From: Hippasteria phrygiana
Taxonomy: Eukaryota > Echinodermata > Asteroidea > Valvatida > Goniasteridae
Assembly (NCBI GenBank): GCA_037893225.1
Contig: JAZGUH010000768.1
Location: 62,001 to 126,000, forward strand
Direction: 5' to 3'
Length of the DNA: 64,000 nucleotides
Below are positions 44,911-57,000 of this stretch, in pieces. Every line of letters starts with the position of its first letter. The first letter of the stretch is position 1. The notes beneath the pieces were generated by a model that was given only the letters and a program-made list of their open reading frames with translations, searched no databases and was not told the origin of the DNA. The position numbers and the translations under genes are program-made.

Positions 44911-45108
44911 ATAAGCCGTTTTGCGGATACCGCCATCTTTGCTCTAAACCGCCATCTTTAGGGGGCAAGCGCAAAATTCAATGCATGATCTCCGTGGAGA
45001 TTGTTAGCTTGCGCACGCGACAAATCTCGATGGAGATCAAGCATTGAATTTTGCGCTTGTCCCCTAAAGATGGCGGTTTCGAGCAAAGACATCCGCGACA
45101 CGGCTTAT
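44911..45108. mobile_element. 198-bp foldback element
   Basis: Arms of about 85 bp: ATAAGCCGTTTTGCGGAT and, inverted, CCGCGACACGGCTTAT at the ends. Inside each arm are AAACCGCCATCTTTAGG and GCGCAAAATTCAATGC. The loop is short (TTGTTAGCTTGCGCACG). Found only in copy B. Confidence 0.7.
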
Positions 45109-45937
45109 GTAAACAGCGCAGCCCGCAGATTATAGGCCTACTGTGGCCACAGTCAACACATGATAGCTGCACATCTTCTCTAGTAGAAGGATTTTGCAGG
45201 CGTCCCAATAATGCAGCTATTAGTTATTGCTTCAGGTGTATACCAACGAGGCATTATGGGCAAATGAGGATAGCGCATTTCCGGTACCGGGTGGGTTATG
45301 CGGAAGGATGTGTGTTTATCAAGTTCCTGTGCCCAGGAAAGCTACAACCGATACCAGAGTGTACACAATTTTTCCTGGTTCAAAAATGTACTGTACACGT
45401 ACACGCTGTTACAATTCATGTAGACCTACATGTATATTTCAGTGACATCTTTTGTCAATTGCGTGTTTGTTGCGTGGGAGGTCGATACGTCATTGGAAAG
45501 TCCACATACCTTGTTTAAACTGGCAACAACAAGCACCCACAAGATTAAGTTCAATAGGACGGTTTTAAAAAGTCAACTTCAATGAGCAAGGTGATATTTT
45601 GATTAACAATAGAGGTCAACTGCTCTAAATAACGCCGGCATTCATCTGCGTTTCCTATAGCGCGGTATACACGCTCAGTGAGTTCCTCCACTGAAGGTAA
45701 GTTGGCAACAATTGAAACTTGAAGGTTGATTTGACATCAGTGATCATGTCGCACATACAGCGCTGGAAGCAAATATTGGACCCATCAACATTTTCACCAC
45801 TGTGTCTGTGACTGACTGGTAATTGGTTCCAAACACCATGCAGTATCAGGTGAAAACGGTGACCCTCAAACTTTACGGCGCTTTACAATAATTTTTGAAA
45901 TGTGTAGTTGAAAAACGGGGTAGACTGTGTCAGAAGA

Positions 45938-46001
45938 CCACGGGCAACCTCGGTAGAGCAAGAGGTCGCTAGTTGACTCGGTTCGAGTCCCGCCCGAGTA
46001 A
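45938..46001 (+). repeat. tRNA-like remnant, copy B spacer
   Basis: Counterpart of 20240-20305, with CCTCGGTAGAGC and GGTTCGAGTCCCGCCCG. Confidence 0.45.
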
Positions 46002-47930
46002 GCCTATGTTTCCCCCCGCAGACTCTTGTAAAGCACTGCAATATGAGCATAGAGTGTTGAATGCACTCGGGAAAGGGCAAAAATCTTTCTTCTATTTTGT
46101 TGACATGTTGGGCTAATTCTGATGATGTATGGAATATCTATCAACATGGCCAGTTTAAAAACAAAATCATAAATATGAACTGAAGCAACTCAAATGAGAT
46201 TTGCGCAAGAATTGCATTAATTTGGACATTTTTTCGAAGTTTATTGTTACAAATAAGTAGTTTGCAAAAGTGGTTTTGTACGGTATCTGTGACATGCTTC
46301 CAAATGTTGCTGTTCCAATTTTTTTCCCAGATCTGGTTTTTGTTTTTGTTTTTGCATTTTTACCATGATGTTACCACTGGTATATAGGCCTACATGCATG
46401 TTTAGATTAATTCTGACATCGCATGTCCTAACTCCAAAAAATTATTATTGTATGCACTACGGAGGAATCAAACTTCATTTTACCAGTTTGTCGTTTAAAA
46501 CTTATTTATAAACCAAGCGGCTAGAGAAAAATAACCATGTAGCTAATCTTTAATAAAATAAGGAAGTCTCGAGAGCTGAACCTAATAAACGTATAGTAGT
46601 GTATGTGTATAACCGTATGCCATCTATCATCGCGGTTACATGCTATCCGGGACGCCAGTTTAATTTATCTTCCAATTTTGGATTGCAACCAACAACCCTC
46701 AGCCTAAACCTGCAAGGGATGCGTTTGGTTGGGGTGGGGGTTACTTGTGACAAGAACGTGTGATTTTAATCAATGGGGTGCGTCCGTCCGTGTTTAGTCT
46801 ACAGTCGCGCTATATCCGGACATCTCGCAAAGGAAGAGTACACCGTCTTCTCAATGCGGCGGCTTCCAGCTGACAGTGAACATTCCGAGAGTTAGTTCAT
46901 GCAGGTAAACATGGATGGCCTGGGGCCATTAAAGGGTATAGCCCCGTGACGTATCCTGCATGAGCTGGCCTAGCAGACGACATGCGGCTGTCAATTTCGA
47001 GACAAGATTGAATTTTGCAAGTTGACATTTGGCGCATTCATATTTCGCACAAGCGCCGTCGGGGTTCAAAGTTAAAATCTTCCAAAACCTGACGAATTTG
47101 AGAAGTGAAATAAATCGGAACAGAATAGAACCTTGCACACTACATTATTTTGCAGGTGAGAAGTTATACAAAATATTGGTCCATACACCGCTACAAGCCA
47201 GATAAAAAAAAAGAAGATTTGTGAACCCGGAGTCTCTTGGGAACAATGTAGTATACTTCAGGTTCCGGGAAAGGTTTGCCAGACCAACTTCGTGTGGACC
47301 ACAGTTTTATTTCCTTGTGGGGAGGATTGAGGAAGGCCGCAAAAGAGATTTCAGAGAACCCTTTCAATGATTTCTAACGTGGGGGAGTGCGGTCAATTAA
47401 TATTGACCCATCGCGGTATATTATCGCGTGAATGTCGCGTTATTCGACGCGGAACGTGCAAATTTTGAGACGAACACATATTTCTGCAGACAATTTCATA
47501 GGTTTGTCTGAGGGGCTGGTTAACTTGTATGTGCCCCCCCCCCCCCCCCCCCCCCCCCTCACTCCACTTGAACCCGCAAGCCTGTCGTCTGCGTTATCAG
47601 TAAACACGTTTGTCTTTCCTCTGAATTGTATGAGGTTTTGACGAAATTGTAAAATCCTAAGTAGATCAGGCGTATAATTATGGCCTACCGGGACCAATGC
47701 ACATTTAGCATTCACTCGACATGGGTCTAAGATTCATTTGTGTTAATATTTGTGTATGTGTGCAAATATTGATTTTTCGTATGTCTGTTAGTACCGTTAT
47801 TAATTTGTAACTAAAATGTTTTTAGGCCTATGGCCACAATGGAAACAAGTTTGAAACTGTTTGGGCATACCCTGGGTAAAGAAATGTTATACAATTTAAC
47901 CGTTGTGGGGTATCCACCCCTCCCCCCCCC

Positions 47931-47964
<34 letters not shown>

Positions 47965-47984
47965 GTCATGTAAACGGGTGCAAT

Positions 47985-48655
47985 CGTGGACCTCCCATTG
48001 GTTTTGTACATGATTTTCAATCGTGGACGTTAGGTCAAACGTGGACCCCTTTGTCTACGCCCGAATTCTTTTGTCCTAGGTCCACGATTGCCGGCATATA
48101 CAAACTCACACACACACAGTCACACAAGTGTGTATATACCGGCAATCGTGGACCTCCTACTGTCCCTCTTCTATTTGTACTTTCACCTTTTCGGAAGGCC
48201 TCCCATATGTTTTGTACACGATTTTCAATCGTGGACGTTCGGTCAATCGTGGACCCTTTGTGTACGCCCTAACTCTTTTGTCCCTAGTCCACGATTGCCG
48301 GTATTTACACACGCATGTTTTACTGTACAACTGAGGACTCAAGCTGTTCTCTTCCATTGTTCCCATTGTTTGGACTTAAACTTTGTCTTGACATGCCCCA
48401 TAAGGTTTGTACATGAAAACTACCGAGGACTTTTGCTCAGGTCCTCAGTTGTATTGTTAACACTAATCCCCTATTGGCGTAATGGATAACCTATACACCA
48501 GTGTGCAAACACCTTCAATCTGGGACCTGACGTTGTCCTATTGTTCATACTTTTTGGCAAGAGCCCTCTTTGGTTTTGTATATACGGTCTTCAACCGTGG
48601 ATCTTTCTCAACAGAGGACCTTATTGTCCTCTATTGTTAAAGGTTCTCTGTTGAA
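47985..48655 (+). repeat. Border repeat array between copies B and C
   Basis: Same array as 22246-22955. The first unit is shortened by a deletion between two CCTCCCATTG direct repeats, so it reads CCTCCCATTGGTTTTGTAC. The MITE-like second unit, with CCGGCAATCGTGGAC ends, is intact. Confidence 0.75.
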
Positions 48656-49323
48656 TGCAAAAACAAACCCGCCCATATAACACCCCAGCAACGGCCGTGG
48701 TAACACTAATGGACTGCACGAGCCGGCTGGTTTGGAATAAACGAGAATATTTTAAAAACAAACCGTGTACGGCTGCCTGTCTTAACACTGAAGATAGTAC
48801 ACGTTTAGTTCAACGACGTTACAGAATTTGTGATAGCGCATTCATGGTTTAATTTGTGCAAGCTCCATTTATTGTAATTTAGGATCTGAATTAAGTAGTC
48901 TGGTTCCGGTTTGGATATTCTTGGATAAAAGCACCGCACCATTAACTCTATACTTATAATTTAATGCTTTATTTAAACATTTTAAAGTATATTATAGCTC
49001 ATTGTCCTCTGAATCAAAAGCCAAAGAAATAATTCAAGCGTTTTTTAAACTCGGAGAACATTATTAGGTCCTAGCCTGAACATAATATTTAAAATAATTA
49101 GTCATTAACTAATGGTAGACTTTTCAAACACTTAATTGCGGTAGCATTTATGGAGTAGTTTTGATGATCACAAATTTGTCAGAACCAGTATTGGGCATGT
49201 TCATCTGTAGGTTAAACACGAAGCCTCATTTGCAAGCTAACCTCGCAAAGGGCCAATAAAATCATACTATATATGGATACATGGCAGGGCAGACGCCAGT
49301 GACTGCAGCCAATCAGCAGTCGT
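48656..49323. other. Intergenic sequence 3' of protease C
   Basis: Colinear with 311-1003 and 22956-23639, with small deletions. No gene seen. Confidence 0.55.
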
Positions 49324-52300
49324 CTAACAGGTGACTTGATTGGACGTCTCCTTGGCAATCCAGGAGCAGTAGTTTCCCACTCGGGTGTAGGCGCCGGGGA
49401 ATCCGGGTACAGCGCAATTGTAGCCCCAGCTGACGATCCCTTCAAGAACCACCGAAGGCACGTGTTTATTTTGGTCGAAGTTGCTTACTATGGGACCGCC
49501 GCTGTCACCCTACGGGAGGGAAAGTACAGTCGGTTGATTAATGAAGTAGGTTGCTGATACATGTATACACCATTGAGGAAACTTTAGTATTCTCTTTTTA
49601 GAGAAAGCGTTGTCTCCGACAAGACCCGGTGGTTGGTGCATGATCTCGACAATTCGAACAGTCTCCAGCCTCCTGACGACGAACAGAGCACACTATTCGA
49701 AACGTCCGGGTCATACTCTCACCACCGGCTCTTTTCAGAACCAACAATTATTTAAAAAGAGCTTCTTTCTTCCGTGGTGTACAAGTTTTGCTCCACAATG
49801 CAAAACTTCAAACGACACTTGGCTACACAAAAACAAATCCGTAAAATAACTGGTTTTTCCCCCTGTAAAAGAAGCACACCATCACCGTATTTTAGTTCTA
49901 ACGGATTTTTGACGTAAAATCTACTGTTCTCCTACACCAATCTCATAACGCAGCAACTGACCAATCAGAAGTGAGGAAATTTGTATTCACACAAGTCAGG
50001 TTAAAATTGTAGTGTTTCATCCAAAAACACGGTTTCTTGACCAAAATATTCAATAATTTAAACAATTCCACAATATATTTAGATTTTGTTTTGTAAACAG
50101 AGGTGAAGAATCGCATTTCATCTCCTTTCGTATTTAAATATTGAAATTGTTCATGGGAAACCGTGACCTCATCATGGCGGGATAAGGTTGAATATAAAGC
50201 TAAAGTACGACATGATTGAGTTGAAAGTGTTTAGTAGATTATCGTTGTATCATACGTTATACCAATAGTAATGTATATTAAATTACGTCTATTTAGTCTG
50301 GCTCCCATTTCTGTGAATTTGTAATTACTTACACCAAGCTTCCAGTAACTTAGTGAATTACCCGTCTTTTTACGGGAAAAGCAGGGTTGTTTAAAGGGAC
50401 AGTAACGTAAAATAACAGTGTTCATGAGTCGTTATACAGTATGTCCCCAAAAAAGTGTCACTCTTAACTATTTCTGAAATAACTACAAAACCATAAAGTC
50501 AATTTTGAAATTGTTTGAGTGTGCAGATACTCCCTATCCTTGGCCTAAATCCCTATGAGTCTCAATTAATTCCAGTCATGCATCACTGCACAATGGTCAA
50601 TTGATCACAACAACACATTTGGACACTGTGACCAAGTTCCTTGTCTTAATCAATTTCAGTGCTGTGTTATGTAAGCTGTGTAAAATCCTGGATGTTGAGA
50701 AAAAAAGGCTGAAATGGTTTGGGACTGGAATCATTTGCCCTTGATCCAAAGCAATGTGTCCCTTTAACTGGGTTTCAATTCAAACATGTGTTTAGTGTTT
50801 ATTCATAAACGTGTCGAAATGTTTATTAAGTGTTACAGATTTGTGTTACATTTTGGGTTCAGAAGTAAAACACATGGTTTTACAGTGTACAGACTGATGC
50901 CCATTATACTTTGGAAGGATATGTTTGTACGTACCGAACATGAGTCTTTATTAGGTGCCGAAGCACAGAACATGTTGGTTGTAACCGGGTTGATTGCGGC
51001 ATTGTCTTTCTTGCACTGGCTGCGGCTGACTCCGTATAGCACAACCTGCATTAGATCGGGTGGAGAACTTCCACCAACTGGGAGTATAAAACATACCGAA
51101 GACTTGAATCCGAGAACGACAAACAGTGAAACAATACAGCCACCAATACGAGGACGACGACATTATTGACAGTAAGGACGACAACCACAACAATCATGTA
51201 CGTCTATCTACTTACAAGAAAGCCTTCCCCAGCCACTGACTAACAGCTTGGTTCCCACCGCAACGTCTGAGCCCGCGTCGGTGAGTTGGATGGTCTTGAT
51301 CTTGTCTGACAGGGTAAATGGCGAGTCGAGTTTGACCAGTGCCACGTCGTTGTTTAAGTTATTGTTGTAGTTTGGGTGCGTTATCCATCTTCCTTTGGTC
51401 GGGGTTGGGCTGTTGTACAAATTGTTGAAGCCAGCCCCAACGTACACTTTCTGTCTGCATGGAAGAGAGTACCAACAATGCTACACGTCAAATTATGACG
51501 ATGTATTCAACATCAAAAACGCTAGACCCTTCCTTCTTTAAAATAAGATTTAGACAAAAATCTCATGAACTAAAAGAAAACCTGAACTCTAGAAAAAAGA
51601 TTGTCTCGAGAAAACATTTCATTATGTTTTGTTTCTATAAAAGTTGATGTCGTACATTCTGTTGTGTACAAGTTAGGCCTATGGCATCAAAAATCACATA
51701 CTTACAAAAGACACACTTTAAAAAGACAAAATGGGATCTCATCATCATATTAATTGATTTTAAGTGAACAAAATCTTTCTTCAGAGTGTTTTAACATTAC
51801 TGATCTGTGCCCAATCATTCAATTCAGTGAAGGAACACTTTTGTCGCCGGAAAGGCTAATTTGGGGGACATTCCCCATCTGCCAGATTGATACGTAACAG
51901 GTAAGCGGTCACGCTCATGTGCGACCCAGATTGGACAAGGACCAGGAAAGGTAATTGTGGCCTACATATTTCCGAATTGATCGAATGCACAGTGAGACGC
52001 AGTGAGGACCCATCTGGGATGCACCAGGCTACCCCCGCAGTAATTGCTATTGGAACTCGTGGAGTCTCTAAACAGCACGACCTGGTAGGGGCGACTTCCC
52101 AACGGAGCTTTCTGGCCCCCGACAATTAGACTCCGGGATCGCCTTGGCGAAAAAGCTACGAGGAGAATGAAACCATACGATTACAATCTTTGAATGGATT
52201 CTTCCATTTTGTTTAAATACAATAAATATAATATTGCACAGCAGAGCCTCACGCGTGACGAACATCATGAAATCAATTTTGGTTCAATGTAGTGGTCCTT

Positions 52301-52853
52301 TGGTGACTAATGGATGCACCGAGAACAAACATTAATTTGAAGCCAAATATTTTTGTTCGCTTTATCCAAAATGTTCGTATCGTGGTCTTCGTTATAATAA
52401 GTTCTTCTAGTTTGTTAAAAAAACATACTGAACGGGTCATGTTCAGTTTTATTTCAGTTAAGAGTAAGCTCGAGTAAGAAACGTTGGTTAATAAATTATT
52501 AAACAGCGATTGATTCATGACGTGAGATGGTATGGCGAAAACTCAAAAGGTTTGAAAAACAAAATGCCAGACTCGTTGCGCACGAGATGGTTAAACTCTA
52601 GTAGTCGAGACATTCTAGGTTTATTCACATGAGAAAATGTCCTCATTGTGTGCCGTCTCTTGTTTCTCAAATAAAGATTTTAGTTTCCCCTTGCCGAATC
52701 CAATCGGACTTTTTGTAGCACCATGCGATATCTCTTCTGAGATAGACTGAGAAAAAAAGTATGATACCATACCACAAACGCTGTGTAAAATTGTTACTTG
52801 TAATATTTACCCAGAGCCAACGAGAGACAAGCCATAAACACGATGATCTTCAT
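49324..52853 (-). CDS. Trypsin-like serine protease, copy C
   Basis: Secreted S1-family protease of 266 residues. Exons: 52811-52853, 51966-52155, 51216-51454, 50935-51077 and 49324-49509. Exon 3 is one codon shorter than in A and B (loop [13 protein letters not shown]); otherwise the splice structure is the same. Signal peptide, IVGG start, [13 protein letters not shown] and GDSGGP are intact. The residue after the trypsin-type DSC is Ser (DSCS|GDSGG) instead of Lys. The C-terminal tail reads [13 protein letters not shown]. Introns 1 and 2 are short (655 and 511 bp). Intron 4 is long (1.4 kb) because of two copy-specific insertions (49541-50289 and 50436-50767). The gene starts only 1.17 kb from dehydrogenase C, in divergent orientation. 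Confidence 0.9.
49541..50289. repeat. Copy-C insertion in protease intron 4, with hammerhead-like core
   Basis: About 750 bp absent from A and B. At about 49671-49720 it reads CTGACGA, then GAACAG...CTATTC (possible stem II with one mismatch), then GAAACGTCCGGGTC. This is the order of a hammerhead core, in the style seen at Penelope-element ends. No reverse transcriptase is present. It may be the tail of a second Penelope-like element. Confidence 0.35.
50436..50767. mobile_element. Possible Tc1/mariner-type MITE fragment, copy C
   Basis: After TA, the sequence CAGTATGTCCCCAAAAAAGT resembles a Tc1/mariner terminus. It replaces the left part of the CACTGTAAAAC element found in A and B. The right end (GCAATGTGTCCCTTTAA) is only loosely inverted. 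No transposase. Confidence 0.35.
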
Positions 52854-52950
52854 GGTGATATACTGATGGTGCAGATTCAACTCCAGTCGTGTGAGGGTGC
52901 GTTTCAGCGAAGACGTCGAGCGTTATGGCTGCGTGGAAGCGCGGGAGCTA

Positions 52951-52957
52951 CTTTTAT
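52951..52957 (-). promoter_or_regulatory. Putative TATA box of protease C
   Basis: CATAAAAG on the minus strand, about 100 bp before the start codon at 52853. Conserved in A and B. Confidence 0.5.
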
Positions 52958-54022
52958 GAGATGTTTTGGGTATAATTTCCTTGTGAAATGAACATCTGAA
53001 CGGATGCGAGATAACACGCGCTGGCGTGTGGCCCACTTCCGCAAAACCCTCTGCTTTCGTTAAATAACTTGGGTGGGACTTCTTGCCATGCCAACGTGTT
53101 TACTTCTTCACTTCTTATCTCTAGATATTAGCAGGATATCTTACTTATGGCCTATCAATCACGATTATGGAATACTAATTATGGAAACTAGGCCATACCC
53201 GTTTTCAGTGACCCAGTGAAAACGGGTACGGTAGTAAAATATTATTAATTAATAGAAGTGGTGTAGGGTTCGAAAATCATAATAAAAAGGGAAATAATGG
53301 GGGGAGAGAAAAATGAGGGATATGGAAGAATAGTTTATGATATAAAGGAAGGGGGAAGTATACGCCCTGTTACGGACAAATAGCTGCTGACAGCTACCGT
53401 TTATAAATATTTTTACGTATGGCATGAGTATTGTCGTTTTAAGGTATAGAGTGGTTCGAAAAAAGGTGTCCCATCCTGCCCCCACCGTCCTCTATTGATG
53501 CTGGTTCGACGTCTCGTGATATTAAACGTTACCACATTCGCTGCGTTTTAGCGCTCACCAACCTTGCCGAAGACAAAATAATCAAGTTTGGCAATGGGTC
53601 CCTTGCACAGAAGTTGGGCTGAAAAACTGCTTCTTTTTTTTTTTGATAGGGACTTTATGAAATTAGGACCTGACCTTAAATGCTCCAATATCGGATCGAA
53701 CAGGTGCAGAATTCACAAGTTTTTTTGCTTTTCATTTGATTACACGAGAAGTACAAAACAACTGTATTATTAAACATTAACTACACGTGCCTCGTCACTG
53801 GCATTAGGCGCCGCCCCATCGGACGTATTGACCAATCACAACCTCGGTTGCGGCGACGAAAATGACGCACATGGGCTCGCGCGGCTGTTATTAGTCAATG
53901 CTTCAACGCCAATGGGCGGTGCTTAATGATCTTTTCATACAATGCAGTTGTGAAAGTCGAAACTACCACTGCTTCCAACTTTTATATGCAGATAATCAGT
54001 CAGCAACACCAACGAAGAAAAA
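52958..54022. promoter_or_regulatory. Divergent intergenic region between protease C and dehydrogenase C
   Basis: About 1.1 kb between two start codons facing away from each other. From left: protease upstream sequence shared with A and B (to about 53190); a copy-C-specific stretch of about 480 bp starting with a hairpin TACCCGTTTTCAGTG/CAGTGAAAACGGGTA (53196-53228); then the dehydrogenase promoter with CCAAT at 53832-53836 and 53909-53913 (the latter in GCCAATGGGCGG). There is no Penelope-like element; at its site the sequence reads CAACTGTATTATTAAAC. Confidence 0.5.
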
Positions 54023-57000
54023 ATGACGAGCGCGGGGAACAGCGAGTCTTTCGATCTGGCCACGGCCCACTTCAGCCCCGATACCGTTGCTATCGTGACC
54101 GGCTCGGCAGAGGGCATCGGGAAGGCGTTTGTCGAGGTGATGCTCCAGAAAGGAGTCAAGGTACTAGACCCGCCAAGAGCACAATGTTTATCCAATCTAT
54201 TTCACTCACAATGTGTCGTCCTCCAGTATAAGCTCCAGATTTTGTGTTGGCCTAAGAAAGAACCTTTCCTGGAAACAACAGGCGAACCTTTTCATTTCAT
54301 TTTCGTTTTTTATGTTTAATGACAATGACATATACTATTAAGCTATTTTATAATTTGTTCTTTTTTTTTCTTCTCAAGGGTGTATGCATAGCCGACATCA
54401 ACGAAACAAAAGGAAAGGAAACTCTGAACGAGTTTAAGAAATACGGGGAAGATAAAGTCATCTTTGTCAAGTGTGACATCACGTCAGAAGCGAATCTAGA
54501 GGGTAAGTTTGTGTTGAGAAGACAAAAACATCGTGTGCAAAAATCTCCGCAACAGAAAAGAGATCTCTCTTCTGGATAATTTAGGTTAAGAAAATTTGCA
54601 TTCCCGCGAATAAGTTATTTCTGGGAGATGACATCCCGCTTATGCGCAGGCGGCCTGCACTGAACAAAAAATATACATAGTGTTAAATTCACACCGTGTG
54701 ATCGGGTGGTTCAATAATAGATACCACTGGGTGTTGATTTGACACCGGTATTTTCAGGATGTTGTCGTCCTGTGATATCTCAAGACTTCATCACCCTGAG
54801 CTAAATTATTTACGGAAGTGATAGAAAATCGTCATCTGAATATTATTTTATGACCTCAACGAATCAGATCAGACGGCACATCGAGAGCACCGTAGATTCC
54901 ACTACCCTATAGGATGAGAATATTTAGTAAAAACATATATATACGAAGTTTTTATGAATGTTGATTTTCGGACATCGACCTAAGACATGTTAACGTTTGA
55001 TGGGTATTTTGACCTACATGAATAATGTTGCGGCATTATGCTTTGACGTTTTGAGGCCACATTACTGAATTCAGAATGAAACTGTAGAGTTGGCGCATTG
55101 TTATGTTGTAGTAATGTAGAAATTGTTGACTAAGAGTAGATTTGAACCGAGCTGGGCTATCTTGCCCTATGCTGGCGGTTTCGCAATATTAAAATTATCA
55201 ATAACCGCAATATTTGTTTTGAATATGCCACAGATGTGTTCGCTAAGACCAAGGAAAGATTTGGCATGGTCAATCTGGTGGTGAATAACGCTGGCGTACA
55301 AGATGAACAGAACTGGCGACTCTGTGTTAACGTGAACGTGGTAAGCACGCGCCCCACCCCTCCCACAAATGTAACTAAATGGATGACTAAATAAAAATCA
55401 TGTATTAAAAATATTCATTTTTGTCAATTACTGTACCGAAACTCAGTAAAAAGAAAGCCACAATGACCTCTCGAAAATTTGTGATAGTAACCAAAGCAAA
55501 TTCATGACCGGCGTGGCATTTGACCGCCCTTGCTTTGAGGAAACAATATCAATTGTTTTCCTTCTAACTTAGATTAGTTATACGAGTTGTGGTATATTAT
55601 GAGGTCGTGTAATAGATGCGTGCACCAAATGCCATGCCGTGGTTTCAGCTTGTCATTACCGAGCCATATTGCCTCTCATGTTCACACGCACGTCTGGTGT
55701 TTAACAACGCGAAACGGAAACTTTGTAAACAATTCCTACTTCACTCATTCGTAACATTTCTATAACAATATTAGTATTGTTTACTGTTCTGCGAAACAGG
55801 TCAAACCTCATAGAATATACACGTCATTCCTTAGCATGCATGACCTCATTCCACTCAACCTTTTACCAAGTTGTCTGCTTAATCTGTCTGTTCATGTATA
55901 TCTTAGCTGTATATTTTTGTTCCCTTATAAAACTCACACGAGTCGGGCCTCTTATTAAACTAAACAAAACCAACCTCGATACAAATATATTGAACACATG
56001 GGCGTATTTTTATGGTCTCGCATAATGCGTCATAATGTTTCGAAACTGTACCTCGTATGTCAACACCAAAGCCGGATATCTATGACTTCTAATTGGGGCG
56101 TAACATTTCAGGGTAAGTTTACATAGTAAAGAGTACCGCACGAATTTTTTTATAGAGATAATACACGCAGGGAATTATTTTTCTTCATTTTTTTCTCGAA
56201 AGGTGAAGTAAGGCCATGGAGTAAATAATACAAACGTGTTAGTTTTAATTCTTTACAATAGTCGATTCGATACTACACGGTTTTATTCATTCGGTTATTC
56301 GGTTTGTCATGATGATGATAAAACTTTGTGGAGTGTGGTACTTAGGGTGTGGCAGTCCCGTATAACTACTTGGTGTTTCTTTTTTAGACGGGAACATTAT
56401 CGGCTACATACACTGCGCTGAAACACATGAGTCTTGACGAAGGCGGCGAAGGAGGCACGATTATCAATATCGCGTCTGTTGCAGGTGAGTGCATGCAACA
56501 GTCGTCGGTGTAATAGAGCAGCCGTCGGTGTACATGAATAACTTTTCGGCCGATGTAATGATATATCGGTGCTGTGGGTCACGTGTCACATACCTGTACG
56601 CTCAAACTGTACCAAACCCAAGAGGCATGCATTCAGTGCCAACTTTTGCTGACCCTGGGTTAAATGCCGTACAGCTCCCTAAGACTTAAACTACAACTAC
56701 GTGTATGTAACTAGCAAGGTAACAGTATTGCCCAACTCGGAGATATAACGGCAATATCTAAAGTCTAATTTTTAATTTTTTTACTTGGTTTTGAAAGTCC
56801 TCATAACAAAAAGCCCTGATAAATGCAAGGCCGTTTAGTTAATTCAGGCTTCTGCGTGTTGACGACGTTATTTTTTCTTCTATTTCCCGCCATTTTTGCA
56901 GGTCTTTCTCCGATCCCGTTTATGCCAACGTATGCCGCGTCCAAACACGCAGTCATCGGCTTGACCAAATCCATCATGGTGAATTTCCTTTTTGTTTTGG

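Larger units (their letters stand above)
40097..47984. other. Copy-B 3' flank and spacer, no supported gene
   Basis: Colinear with 15955-22239 apart from insertions. B-only DNA at about 40737-42028 contains two foldback elements. A complete MITE sits at 42523-43007. Poly-C/G runs lie at 43869-43880, 44102-44149 and 44470-44496. Unrelated DNA at about 44766-45588 (with a 198-bp foldback) replaces the A-specific 18890-19880 stretch. A tRNA-like remnant lies at 45938-46001, a poly-C run at 47533-47558 and a CA repeat at 47935-47962. No ORF here is conserved in frame with copy A. Confidence 0.6.
22648..48345 (+). repeat. Tandem segmental duplication, copy B
   Basis: This second direct copy has the same gene order as A: protease on minus (23640-29821), Penelope-like element (30269-32603), dehydrogenase on plus (32857-40096), then spacer. 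It is about 3 kb longer than A. The excess is mostly insertions at 35030-35674, 36694-38713, 39466-39925 and about 40737-42028. The block of roughly 26750-30260 is almost identical to A (about 5700-9180), whereas the exon-bearing parts differ at several percent of sites. Confidence 0.9.

Noticed and set aside
44606..45518. ORFs of 102 and 155 codons in the copy-B spacer
   Set aside because: The longer runs through one arm of a foldback element; neither has a counterpart in A nor a known domain.
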